Notes: generated by a model from the letters alone, not told the origin. A stretch of DNA of 9,391 nt from Porticoccaceae bacterium (GCA_028822945.1 JAPKCN010000063.1:1-9391), one strand, 5' to 3'; shown: positions 1 through 7,171, numbered from the stretch's first letter. Numbers and translations are program-made.

Positions 1-618
1 TTTAAAGATGCTATTACTATCGTCGAAGCACGTGGCAAACTGATGCAGAGTGCTGTGCCCGCCGGCGAAGGTGCCATGGCGGCGATTTTAGGTCTCGCAG
101 ACGATCAGATTATCAATTTGTGTGCACAGGCTCAAAAAGGCGATGAGGTGGCTGCCGTAAATTTTAATGCGCCAGGGCAGGTCGTTATCGCTGGAAGCCT
201 CGCCGGGGTAGCGCGAGCGATAGAACTCTGCAAGGCAGCGGGCGCCAAACGAGTATTGCCAGTGCCAGTGAGTGCGCCTTTTCACACCACAATGATGTAT
301 CCGGCAGCGCAGGGGTTGACGGCACATTTAGAGCAGACGATATTCTCTGCACCGACGATTCCTATTGTTCACAATGTGCATGCGCAAGTAGAGTCAGATC
401 CGGTAAACATTCGGCAATTGATGTTAGAGCAAATCTATAAACCGGTGCGCTGGGTAGATTGTATTGAACGACTCAGACTTCTTGGGGTCCATAGTCTAGT
501 GGAATGCGGACCAGGGCGAGTACTCAACGGTTTAGCCAAACGCATTGACCAAAGTTTTAGTTTGTTTGCCAGCGACGAGCGCAGTCGCTTTGAGACTGCC
601 TTGACAGAGCTAACATGA
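1..618 (+). CDS. fabD: Malonyl-CoA:ACP transacylase, C-terminal part (5' end cut by window edge)
   Basis: FabD moves the malonyl group from CoA to acyl carrier protein in the cytoplasm, supplying the extender unit for type II fatty acid synthesis. The frame is open from base 1, so the gene starts before the window; the ATG at 43 is internal. The visible 205 residues match E. coli FabD (309 aa) at a constant offset of about 106: Arg11 in RGKLMQ fits Arg117, which binds the malonyl carboxylate; His95 in SAPFH fits catalytic His201; Gln144 in EQIYKPVRW fits Gln250; and GPGRVLNGL lies at 170-178. The nucleophilic Ser in GHSLGE lies upstream and is not visible. fabG follows 13 bases after the stop, so the two are almost certainly co-transcribed. 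Identification is firm; only the left end is missing. Confidence 0.97.
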   Translation, partial: FKDAITIVEARGKLMQSAVPAGEGAMAAILGLADDQIINLCAQAQKGDEVAAVNFNAPGQVVIAGSLAGVARAIELCKAAGAKRVLPVPVSAPFHTTMMYPAAQGLTAHLEQTIFSAPTIPIVHNVHAQVESDPVNIRQLMLEQIYKPVRWVDCIERLRLLGVHSLVECGPGRVLNGLAKRIDQSFSLFASDERSRFETALTELT

Positions 619-631
619 AAAGGAAAACTTT

Positions 632-1375
632 ATGAGCCAAAAATATAGACTTGCTTTAGTCACCGGGGCAAGTCGCGGGATTGGTGCCGCAATTGCTCAT
701 AATTTGGGCCTTTCTGGCTATCAAGTGATAGGAACTGCGACAACTGAAAATGGTGCCGCAACGATCACGGCGAGTTTTCAAAAGCAATCCATCGACGGCT
801 TTGGCCTGTGTTTGGACGTGACTAAGCCAGATTCAATTTCCAAGCTGATCGAGACTATCACAGCAGATTATGGGGCTGTTAATATTCTGGTTAATAATGC
901 TGGCATAACGCGCGATAACATTATCATGCGCATGAAAGAAGAGGACTGGATGGCTGTCATTGACACTAACTTGAACGCGGTCTTTAGGCTTACTAAAGCC
1001 TGCGTCCGCCCGATGATAAAACAACGCTGGGGTCGCGTGGTTAATATTAGTTCGGTGGTTGGATCGAGGGGTAATGGCGGGCAATGTAACTATGCGGCAG
1101 CCAAGGCTGGCATCGCCGGTTTTTCGCGTTCACTCGCCAAAGAACTGGGGTCGCGCAATATCACTGTGAATACAGTAGCGCCTGGATTTATCGATACCGA
1201 TATGACTAAAGATCTACCTTTAGATAGTCGCGAAGCCATGCTTGCGCAGATTCCGTTGGCACGTCTCGGCTCTGCGAATGAGATCGCACAAGTAGTAGAG
1301 TTTCTGGTAAGTGATGCCGCTGCCTACATAACCGGCGAGACATTGCACGTAAATGGTGGTATGTATATGGCGTAA
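632..1375 (+). CDS. fabG: 3-oxoacyl-ACP reductase
   Basis: FabG is the NADPH-dependent reductase that turns 3-oxoacyl-ACP into (R)-3-hydroxyacyl-ACP in each elongation cycle, as a cytoplasmic tetramer. The 247-residue protein is a classical short-chain dehydrogenase of normal FabG length (E. coli 244). Visible motifs are the nucleotide-binding TGASRGIG at 11-18, NNAG at 88-91, catalytic Ser141, and YxxxK with Tyr154 and Lys158, followed by the PG motif at 184-185 and the C-terminal YITGETLHVNGG. The start has an AGGA ribosome site at 621-624 with a 7-base spacer. Its place between fabD and acpP separates it from the many other SDR enzymes. Nothing in it looks truncated or unusual. Confidence 0.98.
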   Translation: MSQKYRLALVTGASRGIGAAIAHNLGLSGYQVIGTATTENGAATITASFQKQSIDGFGLCLDVTKPDSISKLIETITADYGAVNILVNNAGITRDNIIMRMKEEDWMAVIDTNLNAVFRLTKACVRPMIKQRWGRVVNISSVVGSRGNGGQCNYAAAKAGIAGFSRSLAKELGSRNITVNTVAPGFIDTDMTKDLPLDSREAMLAQIPLARLGSANEIAQVVEFLVSDAAAYITGETLHVNGGMYMA

Positions 1376-1416
1376 GCTCATGGTTTAGTTGGTTTTAATC
1401 TGATTGTTAAATGGTG

Positions 1417-1446
1417 TTTAGCTTTTTTGTAATTGTAGGGTAAAAT
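1417..1446 (+). promoter_or_regulatory. Possible acpP promoter (weak match)
   Basis: The 158-base gap between fabG and acpP is long for this compact cluster. It contains TAAAAT at 1441-1446, five of six matches to a sigma70 -10 box. The hexamer TTTAGC at 1417-1422, 18 bases upstream, matches the -35 consensus at only three positions. In E. coli acpP has its own promoter in this gap, and the strong demand for ACP makes one plausible here, but the -35 is poor and the exact site is a guess. Confidence 0.35.
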
Positions 1447-1533
1447 GCGCGGCCCAGCGTGGCTGTTTTGTACGCAGCGCGGTAAGTAGCAAGCGATGGA
1501 ATAGTAAGAGTCCCTTATAGGAGTGGTAGAGAT

Positions 1534-1767
1534 ATGAGTAGCATTGAAGAACGTGTTATCAAGATGGTGGCAGAGCAACTCGGTGTCAAACAAGAGGATG
1601 TGCAGACAAGCTCCTCATTTGTTGAAGATCTCGGTGCAGATTCGTTGGATACAGTCGAGCTAATTATGGCCTTGGAAGAGGAGTTTGATGCTGAGATTCC
1701 CGATGAAGATGCAGAGAAAATCGCCACTGTAGAGGATGCAATTAGCTACATCACAGCAAACGGGTAA
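1534..1767 (+). CDS. acpP: Acyl carrier protein
   Basis: AcpP carries growing acyl chains as thioesters on a 4'-phosphopantetheine arm and serves fatty acid, phospholipid, lipid A and lipoate synthesis. The 77-residue acidic protein has the family's usual length. The attachment site is Ser37 in the invariant GADSLD motif (34-39). Helix II continues as TVELIMALEEEFD, the surface that docks with partner enzymes, followed by EIPDEDAEKI. A ribosome site AGGAG at 1519-1523 precedes the ATG. It lies downstream of fabD and fabG as in E. coli and Pseudomonas, but is followed by a terminator and pabC instead of fabF. Identification is certain. Confidence 0.99.
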   Translation: MSSIEERVIKMVAEQLGVKQEDVQTSSSFVEDLGADSLDTVELIMALEEEFDAEIPDEDAEKIATVEDAISYITANG

Positions 1768-1783
1768 GCGAATTAGTGACTAG

Positions 1784-1810
1784 AAACCGCTCCAAGAGGG
1801 CGGTTTTTTT
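1784..1810 (+). terminator. Rho-independent terminator after acpP
   Basis: The arm AAACCGCTC (1784-1792) pairs with GGGCGGTTT (1798-1806) over nine positions, including one T-G wobble, around a five-base loop CAAGA (1793-1797). A run of seven Ts fills 1804-1810. This is a textbook intrinsic terminator, 16 bases after the acpP stop. It would give acpP a short, abundant transcript and limit read-through to pabC, whose ATG begins on the next base. Confidence 0.88.
1796..1800 (+). promoter_or_regulatory. Likely pabC ribosome binding site inside the terminator stem
   Basis: GAGGG sits 10 bases before the ATG at 1811 and is the only Shine-Dalgarno-like sequence upstream of that start. Three of its five bases (1798-1800) belong to the 3' arm of the acpP terminator. 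On a read-through transcript the folded hairpin would therefore hide the site. That its use decides the pabC start is an inference. Confidence 0.5.
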
Positions 1811-2692
1811 ATGGGTTGCATTTTGACAGACGACAACATAAATCAGTGCCTTGTTCTCTCGTCCGTCGACGGAGACTTGTCGACAACTGTAGTGCTTGAT
1901 GACAGGGGTTTAGCCTACGGGCATGGTCTATTCGAGAGCATGCGCCTGTGGTCGGGAAAAATTCCACTACAAACTGAGCATCTAGCGCGCATTTACCGAG
2001 ATGCTAGGCGCTTAAATATATCTGTGGAGGCGAGTACAGTAGCCCGTTATTTAGAGAGATTTATCGCTCACCTAAATTGCCTCGGTATTACGGCCGGGGT
2101 TATCAAACTGATGATAACCGCGGGCTCAGGCGCGCGAGGTTATCGAATACCAGAGGCAATGGCGCCCCGCTATATTTTGCGTTTTAGCGAGCTTCCCACA
2201 GATCTTTTCCGCTCAGGAGAGGGTGGTGTTGGACTCTACCAGTGTGATTATCGGTTACCGCAAAATACTGCGTTAGCTGGGGTAAAACATCTCAATCGAC
2301 TCGACCAAATCCTGGCGAGAAGCGAGTGGCATGACGAATATCAAGACGGGTTGATGCTCGACCAAAAAAATTACGTTATCGAAACAACTAGCGCCAATAT
2401 ATTTATTAGACACGCCAACGAGTGGTTGACGCCGCGCCTTACTGGAGCCGGTATCGATGGCATTTTGCGCTCGCTCATAATCAATCAGTTGGCACCGGCA
2501 AAAGGCCTGAATGTGCGAGAAGGTGCTCTTACCATGGCTGACATCAGTGCGTGTTCAGAGTGGTTTCTATGTAATTCTGTGCGTGGTATCGTCCCCATTG
2601 TCAACCTTATGGGTCGTCAGCAATGGTCGATCGGGGATAACACCCAAAAATTATGTCAAGCCCTCACTGAAAGGTATTTATGTTACGCATAG
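1811..2692 (+). CDS. pabC: Aminodeoxychorismate lyase
   Basis: PabC splits 4-amino-4-deoxychorismate into p-aminobenzoate and pyruvate, the last step to the folate precursor pABA. It belongs to the fold-type IV PLP enzymes related to branched-chain and D-amino acid transaminases. The 293-residue protein shows DDRGLAYGHGLFES at 30-43, the PLP-binding Lys159 in GVKHLNRLD, the cofactor-binding VIETTSANIF with Glu191 at 189-198, GILR at 217-220 and SVRGIVPI at 256-263. It is longer than E. coli PabC (269 aa), partly from an N-terminal extension of roughly 11-15 residues before the family's first beta strand. The ATG at 1811 abuts the acpP terminator; a TTG at 1823 is the only nearby in-frame alternative and lacks a ribosome site. 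It overlaps mltG by 13 bases. A related fold-type IV aminotransferase is possible from sequence alone, but the neighbourhood supports PabC. Confidence 0.9.
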   Translation: MGCILTDDNINQCLVLSSVDGDLSTTVVLDDRGLAYGHGLFESMRLWSGKIPLQTEHLARIYRDARRLNISVEASTVARYLERFIAHLNCLGITAGVIKLMITAGSGARGYRIPEAMAPRYILRFSELPTDLFRSGEGGVGLYQCDYRLPQNTALAGVKHLNRLDQILARSEWHDEYQDGLMLDQKNYVIETTSANIFIRHANEWLTPRLTGAGIDGILRSLIINQLAPAKGLNVREGALTMADISACSEWFLCNSVRGIVPIVNLMGRQQWSIGDNTQKLCQALTERYLCYA

Positions 2693-3762
2693 GCAGCACA
2701 GTTGTTCGTATTGTATTGGTGACCGCTGTATTTGCCGGCATCGTGCTTGCCATATTTATTGGAGAAACGCATCGTCGACTGACGTTACCCATCGCAGTAT
2801 CTGGATTGGATAAAATAGTTAAAAGCACGGATGGTAGTCAATTATCGATTGGTCATGCATGGCATATCGGCAGGGGCAGTTCGCTAAATAAGGTTGTTCG
2901 AACGCTCAGTGCCGCCGGTGTAATCGAGTCGCCATGGGCACTTAAAATTTATGCCAAACTAAACGTTAAAACAGGCATTCAAGCGGGGAGCTACTGGCTC
3001 GAGCCAACAGATACGGCTCTCACACTTTTGGATAAGTTTAACCGCGGTGAGGTAATAGTCAATCGTTTGACTTTTCCTGAGGGTTGGGACTTTGCCCAGT
3101 GGCGGCGGCACCTCGAGGCTGTACCGCAGTTTGCCGCCAGTCGAATTCTGTCCGATGTTGAATTGCTGCGCAGTGCCGGGCTCGCCATCAAACATCCAGA
3201 GGGCTGGTTTTTTCCTGATACTTATAGGTATATCGGCAACGATAGCATTGAAGACCTGTTGACTCGGGCGCACGCAAAGATGCTCAGTACTTTAGAGGAA
3301 GCGTGGGCGCAGAGAAGCCCTGATCTGCCGTATACCTCATCTTATGAAGCCTTAATTATGGCTTCAATTGTAGAAAAAGAAACCGGGCTAGCGCAGGAGC
3401 GCGCAGCTATTGCTGGAGTGTTTGTTCGGCGCTTGCGTCTGGGCATGCGCCTACAAACAGACCCAACTGTTATCTATGGCATGGGCGCCCAATACAGAGG
3501 TAATTTACGTCGTTCAGACCTTAAGAGAGCGACGGATTACAACACGTATGTGATCCGTGGGTTGCCACCTACGCCTATAGCGATGCCGAGCGCGGCGGCT
3601 ATCTATGCTGCGCTTCACCCCGCTCCAGGTGAAAGTTTATATTTCGTCGCACGAGGGGATGGCGGACATTATTTTTCGTCGAGTTTAAAAGAACATACGC
3701 AAGCGGTACGCAAATACCAAATTTTTCGCCGCATTAAAGACTATACGTCGGCACCGCAGTAA
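2680..3762 (+). CDS. mltG: Endolytic murein transglycosylase
   Basis: MltG (YceG) is an inner-membrane lytic transglycosylase that cuts inside nascent glycan strands and is thought to end their polymerisation. The 360-residue protein has one N-terminal membrane segment at about 8-28, then a periplasmic LysM-like subdomain (about 50-125) and the YceG catalytic domain. Key motifs are FPEGW at 132-136, GWFFPDTY at 175-182, the catalytic Glu232 in ASIVEKET (matching E. coli Glu218), LQTDPTVIYG at 258-267, YNTY at 287-290 and GLPPTPI at 294-300. The start lies inside the end of pabC, with AAGG at 2671-2674 and a 5-base spacer, which points to translational coupling. The pabC-mltG-tmk order is common in Gammaproteobacteria. 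Confidence 0.96.
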   Translation: MLRIGSTVVRIVLVTAVFAGIVLAIFIGETHRRLTLPIAVSGLDKIVKSTDGSQLSIGHAWHIGRGSSLNKVVRTLSAAGVIESPWALKIYAKLNVKTGIQAGSYWLEPTDTALTLLDKFNRGEVIVNRLTFPEGWDFAQWRRHLEAVPQFAASRILSDVELLRSAGLAIKHPEGWFFPDTYRYIGNDSIEDLLTRAHAKMLSTLEEAWAQRSPDLPYTSSYEALIMASIVEKETGLAQERAAIAGVFVRRLRLGMRLQTDPTVIYGMGAQYRGNLRRSDLKRATDYNTYVIRGLPPTPIAMPSAAAIYAALHPAPGESLYFVARGDGGHYFSSSLKEHTQAVRKYQIFRRIKDYTSAPQ

Positions 3763-3804
3763 ATTGGGCGGATCGGTGCGCCAACTTATCATCATAGGAA
3801 TGAT

Positions 3805-4449
3805 ATGAAAAAACATCAAAAGCGCGGCATGTTCATCACCATTGAAGGCACTGAGGGCGTTGGCAAAACGACTAATATCGAGTTTGTTAAAGGTTGGCTG
3901 GCATCCCGCAAAATTGAGGTAACAACTACCCGCGAACCGGGCGGAACTCCTTTCTCGGAGCAGGTTAGAGAGCTTTTGTTGGCACCGCGCGAGGAGTTTG
4001 TTACGCCATTGACGGAGTTGCTTTTGATGTTTGCCAGTCGAGCGCAGCATTTACATCATTTGATCGAACCCGCACTCAAATCGGGTGGCTGGGTTATCTG
4101 CGATCGCTTTACTGATGCTAGCTTTGCCTATCAGGGTGCCGGGCGAGGTGTCTCAAGTAAACTGATCGGAGAGTTAGAGTTTATTGTACAGCAAGATTTG
4201 CGGCCGGATTTAACCCTAATCCTCGATATCCCTGTTGCCGAAGGCTTAAAGCGCGCAAGTAAACGTAGCGCTCCAGATAGATTTGAGCGCGAGCAAGTAG
4301 CCTTTTTTGAACGCGTTCGAAGTTGCTACCTTGACCGCGCCGCAAAAGAACCTTTGCGCTGCGCTATAATAGATGCAGCCCAGTCGATCACATCAGTGCA
4401 ATCGCAGCTGGATCGAGCCCTCAACATATTTTTTCAGAGACGCAGCTAA
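3805..4449 (+). CDS. tmk: Thymidylate kinase
   Basis: Tmk phosphorylates dTMP to dTDP with ATP, the step toward dTTP shared by the de novo and salvage routes. The 214-residue protein has the family's usual length. It shows a P-loop GTEGVGKT at 15-22, TREPGG at 42-47, the DRF motif at 100-102 followed by AYQG at 108-111, and a LID region with RSAPDRFE at 154-161, the arrangement of bacterial enzymes that carry basic residues in the LID. An AGGAA site at 3796-3800 supports the ATG at 3805; the in-frame ATG at 3829 has no ribosome site. Its stop overlaps the holB start by one base, so DNA precursor supply and clamp loading are co-expressed. Confidence 0.97.
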   Translation: MKKHQKRGMFITIEGTEGVGKTTNIEFVKGWLASRKIEVTTTREPGGTPFSEQVRELLLAPREEFVTPLTELLLMFASRAQHLHHLIEPALKSGGWVICDRFTDASFAYQGAGRGVSSKLIGELEFIVQQDLRPDLTLILDIPVAEGLKRASKRSAPDRFEREQVAFFERVRSCYLDRAAKEPLRCAIIDAAQSITSVQSQLDRALNIFFQRRS

Positions 4450-5384
4450 TGAGCGGGTTGGTTCAACCACTGGATTGGCATGCTGCAGATTGGCAGCGAA
4501 TGATGTCTGCGCACCGCCATAATCGACTGCCACATGCCATATTACTGAGTGGCCCTAAATATATTGGGAAACAACAATTTTCGCGCGCCTTGGCGCAACA
4601 CCTGCTGTGTATCACCGAGGATTACAGCGGAAACTGCGGTCATTGCAAAGGGTGCCAACTCAATGCAGCTGGCACCCACCCAGACCTAACTGTGTTGGCA
4701 CCTGAGGAAGCCGGTAAAGCGATTGGGATCAGTGATATTCGAATGCTATCGATGAATGTCTCGAAAACAGGTCAGCAGGGCGGCTGGAAAATTATTATCA
4801 TTACCCCTGCTGAGGCCATGACAGCAAGCGCCGCAAATGCGCTACTGAAGACACTCGAAGAGCCCCAGGGACAGACTTTGATTATGCTTGTGAGTCATGA
4901 GTTGGGCCGATTGCCCGCGACCATTCGAAGCCGCTGCCAAAGGCATGTCCTGCCGCTGCCATCTAACGCCGAGGCGCTAAGTTGGTTACAATCTTCCTCG
5001 ACGGATCGCGAGACTTTGCAGTTGGCGCTGACCAAAGCTCAGGGTCGACCCCTGATGGCGCAACAGTACTTAACGGGTGGCTTACTCGATCGCCATCGAC
5101 AATTTGACCTTTGGATCGACGATGTGGCAGCCGGGCGCTTACCGCCCCTCGAGGCCGCACTACATTGCCAAAAGCTCGATGCGGTAGTACTGATAGATTG
5201 GTTTTTGTTTTATCTACACCACCGCATATGTAGCGATATCGAGCGCCAATGTTATCCGCAGATATTTAGCTTTTACGATAAGCTAGGTAAAGCCCGAGGG
5301 TGGATTATGTCTGGCGCTAACCCAAACTCCCAGCTTATTTGGGAAGAGTTATTTTTCGATTGGTTGGCGTTATCAAAGGTGTAG
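4449..5384 (+). CDS. holB: DNA polymerase III subunit delta prime
   Basis: HolB is the delta prime subunit of the clamp loader that places the beta sliding clamp on DNA. The 311-residue protein has an AAA+ fold with a degenerate Walker A (GPKYIGKQ at 35-42, Gln where Thr or Ser is usual), in line with delta prime being a non-hydrolysing subunit. A zinc site is formed by Cys54, Cys63, Cys66 and Cys69 (CGHCKGC). AANALLKTLEEP at 128-139 and the SRC motif at 161-163 are the family hallmarks. The C-terminal segment GANPNSQLIWEELFFDW is typical of gammaproteobacterial HolB. The ATG overlaps the tmk stop (TAATG) and has only a weak ribosome site, implying translational coupling. Clamp-loader gamma/tau is an unlikely alternative because of the length and SRC motif. 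Confidence 0.96.
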   Translation: MSGLVQPLDWHAADWQRMMSAHRHNRLPHAILLSGPKYIGKQQFSRALAQHLLCITEDYSGNCGHCKGCQLNAAGTHPDLTVLAPEEAGKAIGISDIRMLSMNVSKTGQQGGWKIIIITPAEAMTASAANALLKTLEEPQGQTLIMLVSHELGRLPATIRSRCQRHVLPLPSNAEALSWLQSSSTDRETLQLALTKAQGRPLMAQQYLTGGLLDRHRQFDLWIDDVAAGRLPPLEAALHCQKLDAVVLIDWFLFYLHHRICSDIERQCYPQIFSFYDKLGKARGWIMSGANPNSQLIWEELFFDWLALSKV

Positions 5385-5748
5385 CAAAATTTTTCTCCAA
5401 CTTTAGCCGAGTTATAGCTACTCGGGGTATCAACCTAAATCCTAGCATGTGCGCAATCGATGTCCAGCGACACTGCGGGGTGCCTGCTATTGACGCGCTT
5501 GGAGCAAAGCTGTGTAGTGTATATCCGGTATATAGAACTGACTGTTTGTCGTGAAGTAGCCCGTTAGCTAATTTACCTATGGGGTAACTCCGCCATATTT
5601 TGGCTTACGTCTATCGACCGCAGCTGGCGCACGTATTAAACTAGGGGCTATTGAGTATCGTTTTTTACGTGTGACGAAGACGCCTTAAATTACTCGCCGC
5701 ATCAAGGGAACATTCCGTTGACTCAGTCTGATTTAAAAGGAAAGTAGA
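5385..5748. other. 364-base gap without a recognisable gene
   Basis: No reading frame here has a credible start, ribosome site and family motif together. The longest open frame on the + strand (5339-5554) begins inside holB and looks like random translation. A small inverted repeat, CCGAGT (5407-5412) with ACTCGG (5420-5425), lies 22 bases after the holB stop, but no T-tract follows it, so it is a poor intrinsic terminator. Short hairpins around 5573-5587 (TTACC/GGTAA) are no better than chance. A promoter for the hydrolase at 5749 should lie here, but I see no good -35/-10 pair. The ribosome site AAGGA (5737-5741) before that gene is clear. Genes that commonly follow holB, pilZ and tatD, are not present, and I could not make out remnants of them. 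Confidence 0.6.
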
Positions 5749-6402
5749 ATGCCTGTAACAGAGCCCCATGAGTCGCCATTTATAATAAAATCATTTCCAG
5801 TCGGACCACTCCAATGCAACTGCTCTATTGTTGGTGATCGGGTGACGGGGCGAGCTATGGTGGTTGATCCAGGTGGCAATGCCGAGCAAATACTGGCGCT
5901 ACTCAAGGAGTTGGAACTCACCGTCGTGGCGATTATTCACACGCATGCCCACCTCGACCATATATTGGCCGCAGGAGAGATTAAAGAAGCAACCGGAGCC
6001 CCGATATACCTCCATCGCGATGATAAATTTTTATGGGATATGCTGGAACAGCAGTGCTCGATGGTTGGCGTACCTTATATACCTCTGCCGGAACCCGATC
6101 ATTATCTGTCAGATGATCAAGACCTCGCGTGCTGCGGGGGTGTGGCTATCCACACCCCTGGCCATAGTCCGGGGTCGATGAGCTTTTGGTTTGAACAACA
6201 CAGTACCCTGGTTGCCGGCGACACCTTGTTTCAGGGAAGCGTCGGACGCACAGATCTGTGGGGCGGCGATTTCGCAACAATTTCAAAATCGATTAAAGAG
6301 CGTCTTTACAGTCTCGATGAGGACGCGGTGGTAGTTACTGGCCACGGGCCCAACACCAGCATTGGCATCGAAAAGATAAACAACAACTTTGTTCGCGATT
6401 GA
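5749..6402 (+). CDS. ycbL: Metallo-beta-lactamase-fold hydrolase, YcbL / glyoxalase II-like
   Basis: The 217-residue protein is a single MBL-fold domain with a full set of metal ligands: H66-x-H68-x-D70-H71 in THAHLDH, His139 in TPGHSPGS, Asp158 in VAGDTLF and His199 in TGHGP. The N-terminal PVGPLQCNCSIVGD and the length match the YcbL group (E. coli YcbL 215 aa). The Salmonella member of this group has been described as a glyoxalase II that hydrolyses S-lactoylglutathione. It lacks the C-terminal helical domain of classical GloB, so the real substrate here is uncertain and another thioester is possible. The start is supported by AAGGA at 5737-5741 with a 7-base spacer. The dUTPase gene follows after nine bases, with its ribosome site overlapping this stop codon, so the two form one unit. 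Confidence 0.88.
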   Translation: MPVTEPHESPFIIKSFPVGPLQCNCSIVGDRVTGRAMVVDPGGNAEQILALLKELELTVVAIIHTHAHLDHILAAGEIKEATGAPIYLHRDDKFLWDMLEQQCSMVGVPYIPLPEPDHYLSDDQDLACCGGVAIHTPGHSPGSMSFWFEQHSTLVAGDTLFQGSVGRTDLWGGDFATISKSIKERLYSLDEDAVVVTGHGPNTSIGIEKINNNFVRD

Positions 6403-6411
6403 GGTTTTAAG

Positions 6412-7032
6412 ATGCAACAACAATTGATGGTAATGTTAAAACTGCAGAACGATATGAACAGTAAAGTTCATCCGCAATGGCGCGAGCAAAATTTTGCTTG
6501 GTACAGAGCTATTTGGGTGGAGTGTGCCGAGTTGCTCGATCACTATGGGTGGAAGTGGTGGAAGCAGCAGCGTCCTGACAACGACCAAATAGCATTGGAA
6601 TTGGTAGATATTTGGCATTTTGGGCTGAGTCTACTGTTACTCAAAGAGGACTCTGTCGAGCAGATTGCCAAAAATCTCGAAAAAGACTTGTTGCAGCCAA
6701 CCGTCTGCGGGGATTTTAGTCTTGATTTAGAGGAGTTTACCCGATATACACTCGAAACCAAGAGTTTTGATACAGTGCGCTTTGCCCGATTGATGCAGGG
6801 CATCGAGATGAACTTTACACAGCTTTATGCGGGCTATGTGGGTAAGAACGTACTGAACTTTTTTCGCCAAGACCACGGCTACCAAGATGGCACCTACAAC
6901 AAGCAGTGGGGCGGTAAAGAGGATAATGAGCACTTAGTCGAAATAGTCGCCGAGATGAATATTAGTGCAGATACCTTTAAGGATGACCTGTACCAACGCA
7001 TGTTGGCGGTTTATAAACAGCTCTGCGACTGA
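6412..7032 (+). CDS. Dimeric (all-alpha) dUTP diphosphatase
   Basis: This 206-residue protein belongs to the all-alpha dUTPase family (dUTPase_2, PF08761 type) known from trypanosomatids, Campylobacter and some phages. It hydrolyses dUTP, and in some members dUDP, to dUMP, keeping uracil out of DNA and feeding thymidylate synthesis. It is unrelated to the trimeric Dut of E. coli. Visible motifs are LQNDMN at 11-16, W-V-E37-C-A-E40 followed by DHYGWKWW, the E63-x-x-D66 metal site in ELVDIWHFG, and GKNVLNFFRQDHGYQDGTYN at 144-163 ending in KEDN at 169-172. The four acidic residues and Lys145/Asn149 are the expected magnesium- and nucleotide-binding positions. GAGG at 6401-6404 overlaps the preceding stop and sits 7 bases before the ATG. 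A related dCTPase/dUTPase specificity cannot be excluded. Confidence 0.9.
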   Translation: MQQQLMVMLKLQNDMNSKVHPQWREQNFAWYRAIWVECAELLDHYGWKWWKQQRPDNDQIALELVDIWHFGLSLLLLKEDSVEQIAKNLEKDLLQPTVCGDFSLDLEEFTRYTLETKSFDTVRFARLMQGIEMNFTQLYAGYVGKNVLNFFRQDHGYQDGTYNKQWGGKEDNEHLVEIVAEMNISADTFKDDLYQRMLAVYKQLCD

Positions 7033-7122
7033 AAGTGAGCCAATAAAGTCTGTTCGGTAGCGGCTATATTGCACGCAGGTAGTTGCGCAGACTAGGCGGT
7101 CGATTATTTACTCGGCGGCCAG

Positions 7123-7151
7123 TGGGCAAGCTGCGCATTCACGCTTATAAT
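7123..7151 (+). promoter_or_regulatory. Sigma70-type promoter for mdh
   Basis: A perfect -10 box TATAAT (7146-7151) is preceded by exactly 17 bases and the hexamer TGGGCA (7123-7128), which matches four of six -35 positions including the CA end. Transcription would begin near 7157-7160, leaving a leader of about 25 bases before the GTG at 7183. The position in the 150-base gap after the dUTPase gene fits an independent, strongly expressed mdh transcript. No clear operator is visible. Confidence 0.72.
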
Positions 7152-7171
7152 GCGTGTTCTTATTAATTGAT

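Noticed and set aside
2959..3273. 104-codon minus-strand open frame inside mltG
   Set aside because: It is a shadow of mltG with low-complexity, motif-free translation.
3685..4050. 121-codon minus-strand open frame across the mltG-tmk junction
   Set aside because: It opposes the C-terminus of mltG and the P-loop region of tmk, both clearly coding on the + strand.
5339..5554. 71-codon + strand open frame running from holB into the gap
   Set aside because: It begins inside holB in another frame, has no ribosome site and no PilZ or other recognisable motif.
5717..5746. TTGACT at 5717-5722 as a -35 box for the YcbL-like gene
   Set aside because: The -10 position 17 bases on reads AAAGTA and overlaps the ribosome site, leaving no room for a leader.
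7047..7093. Possible terminator between the dUTPase gene and mdh (AGTCTG with CAGACT)
   Set aside because: The stem is six bases with a 35-base loop and no T-tract, as expected by chance.
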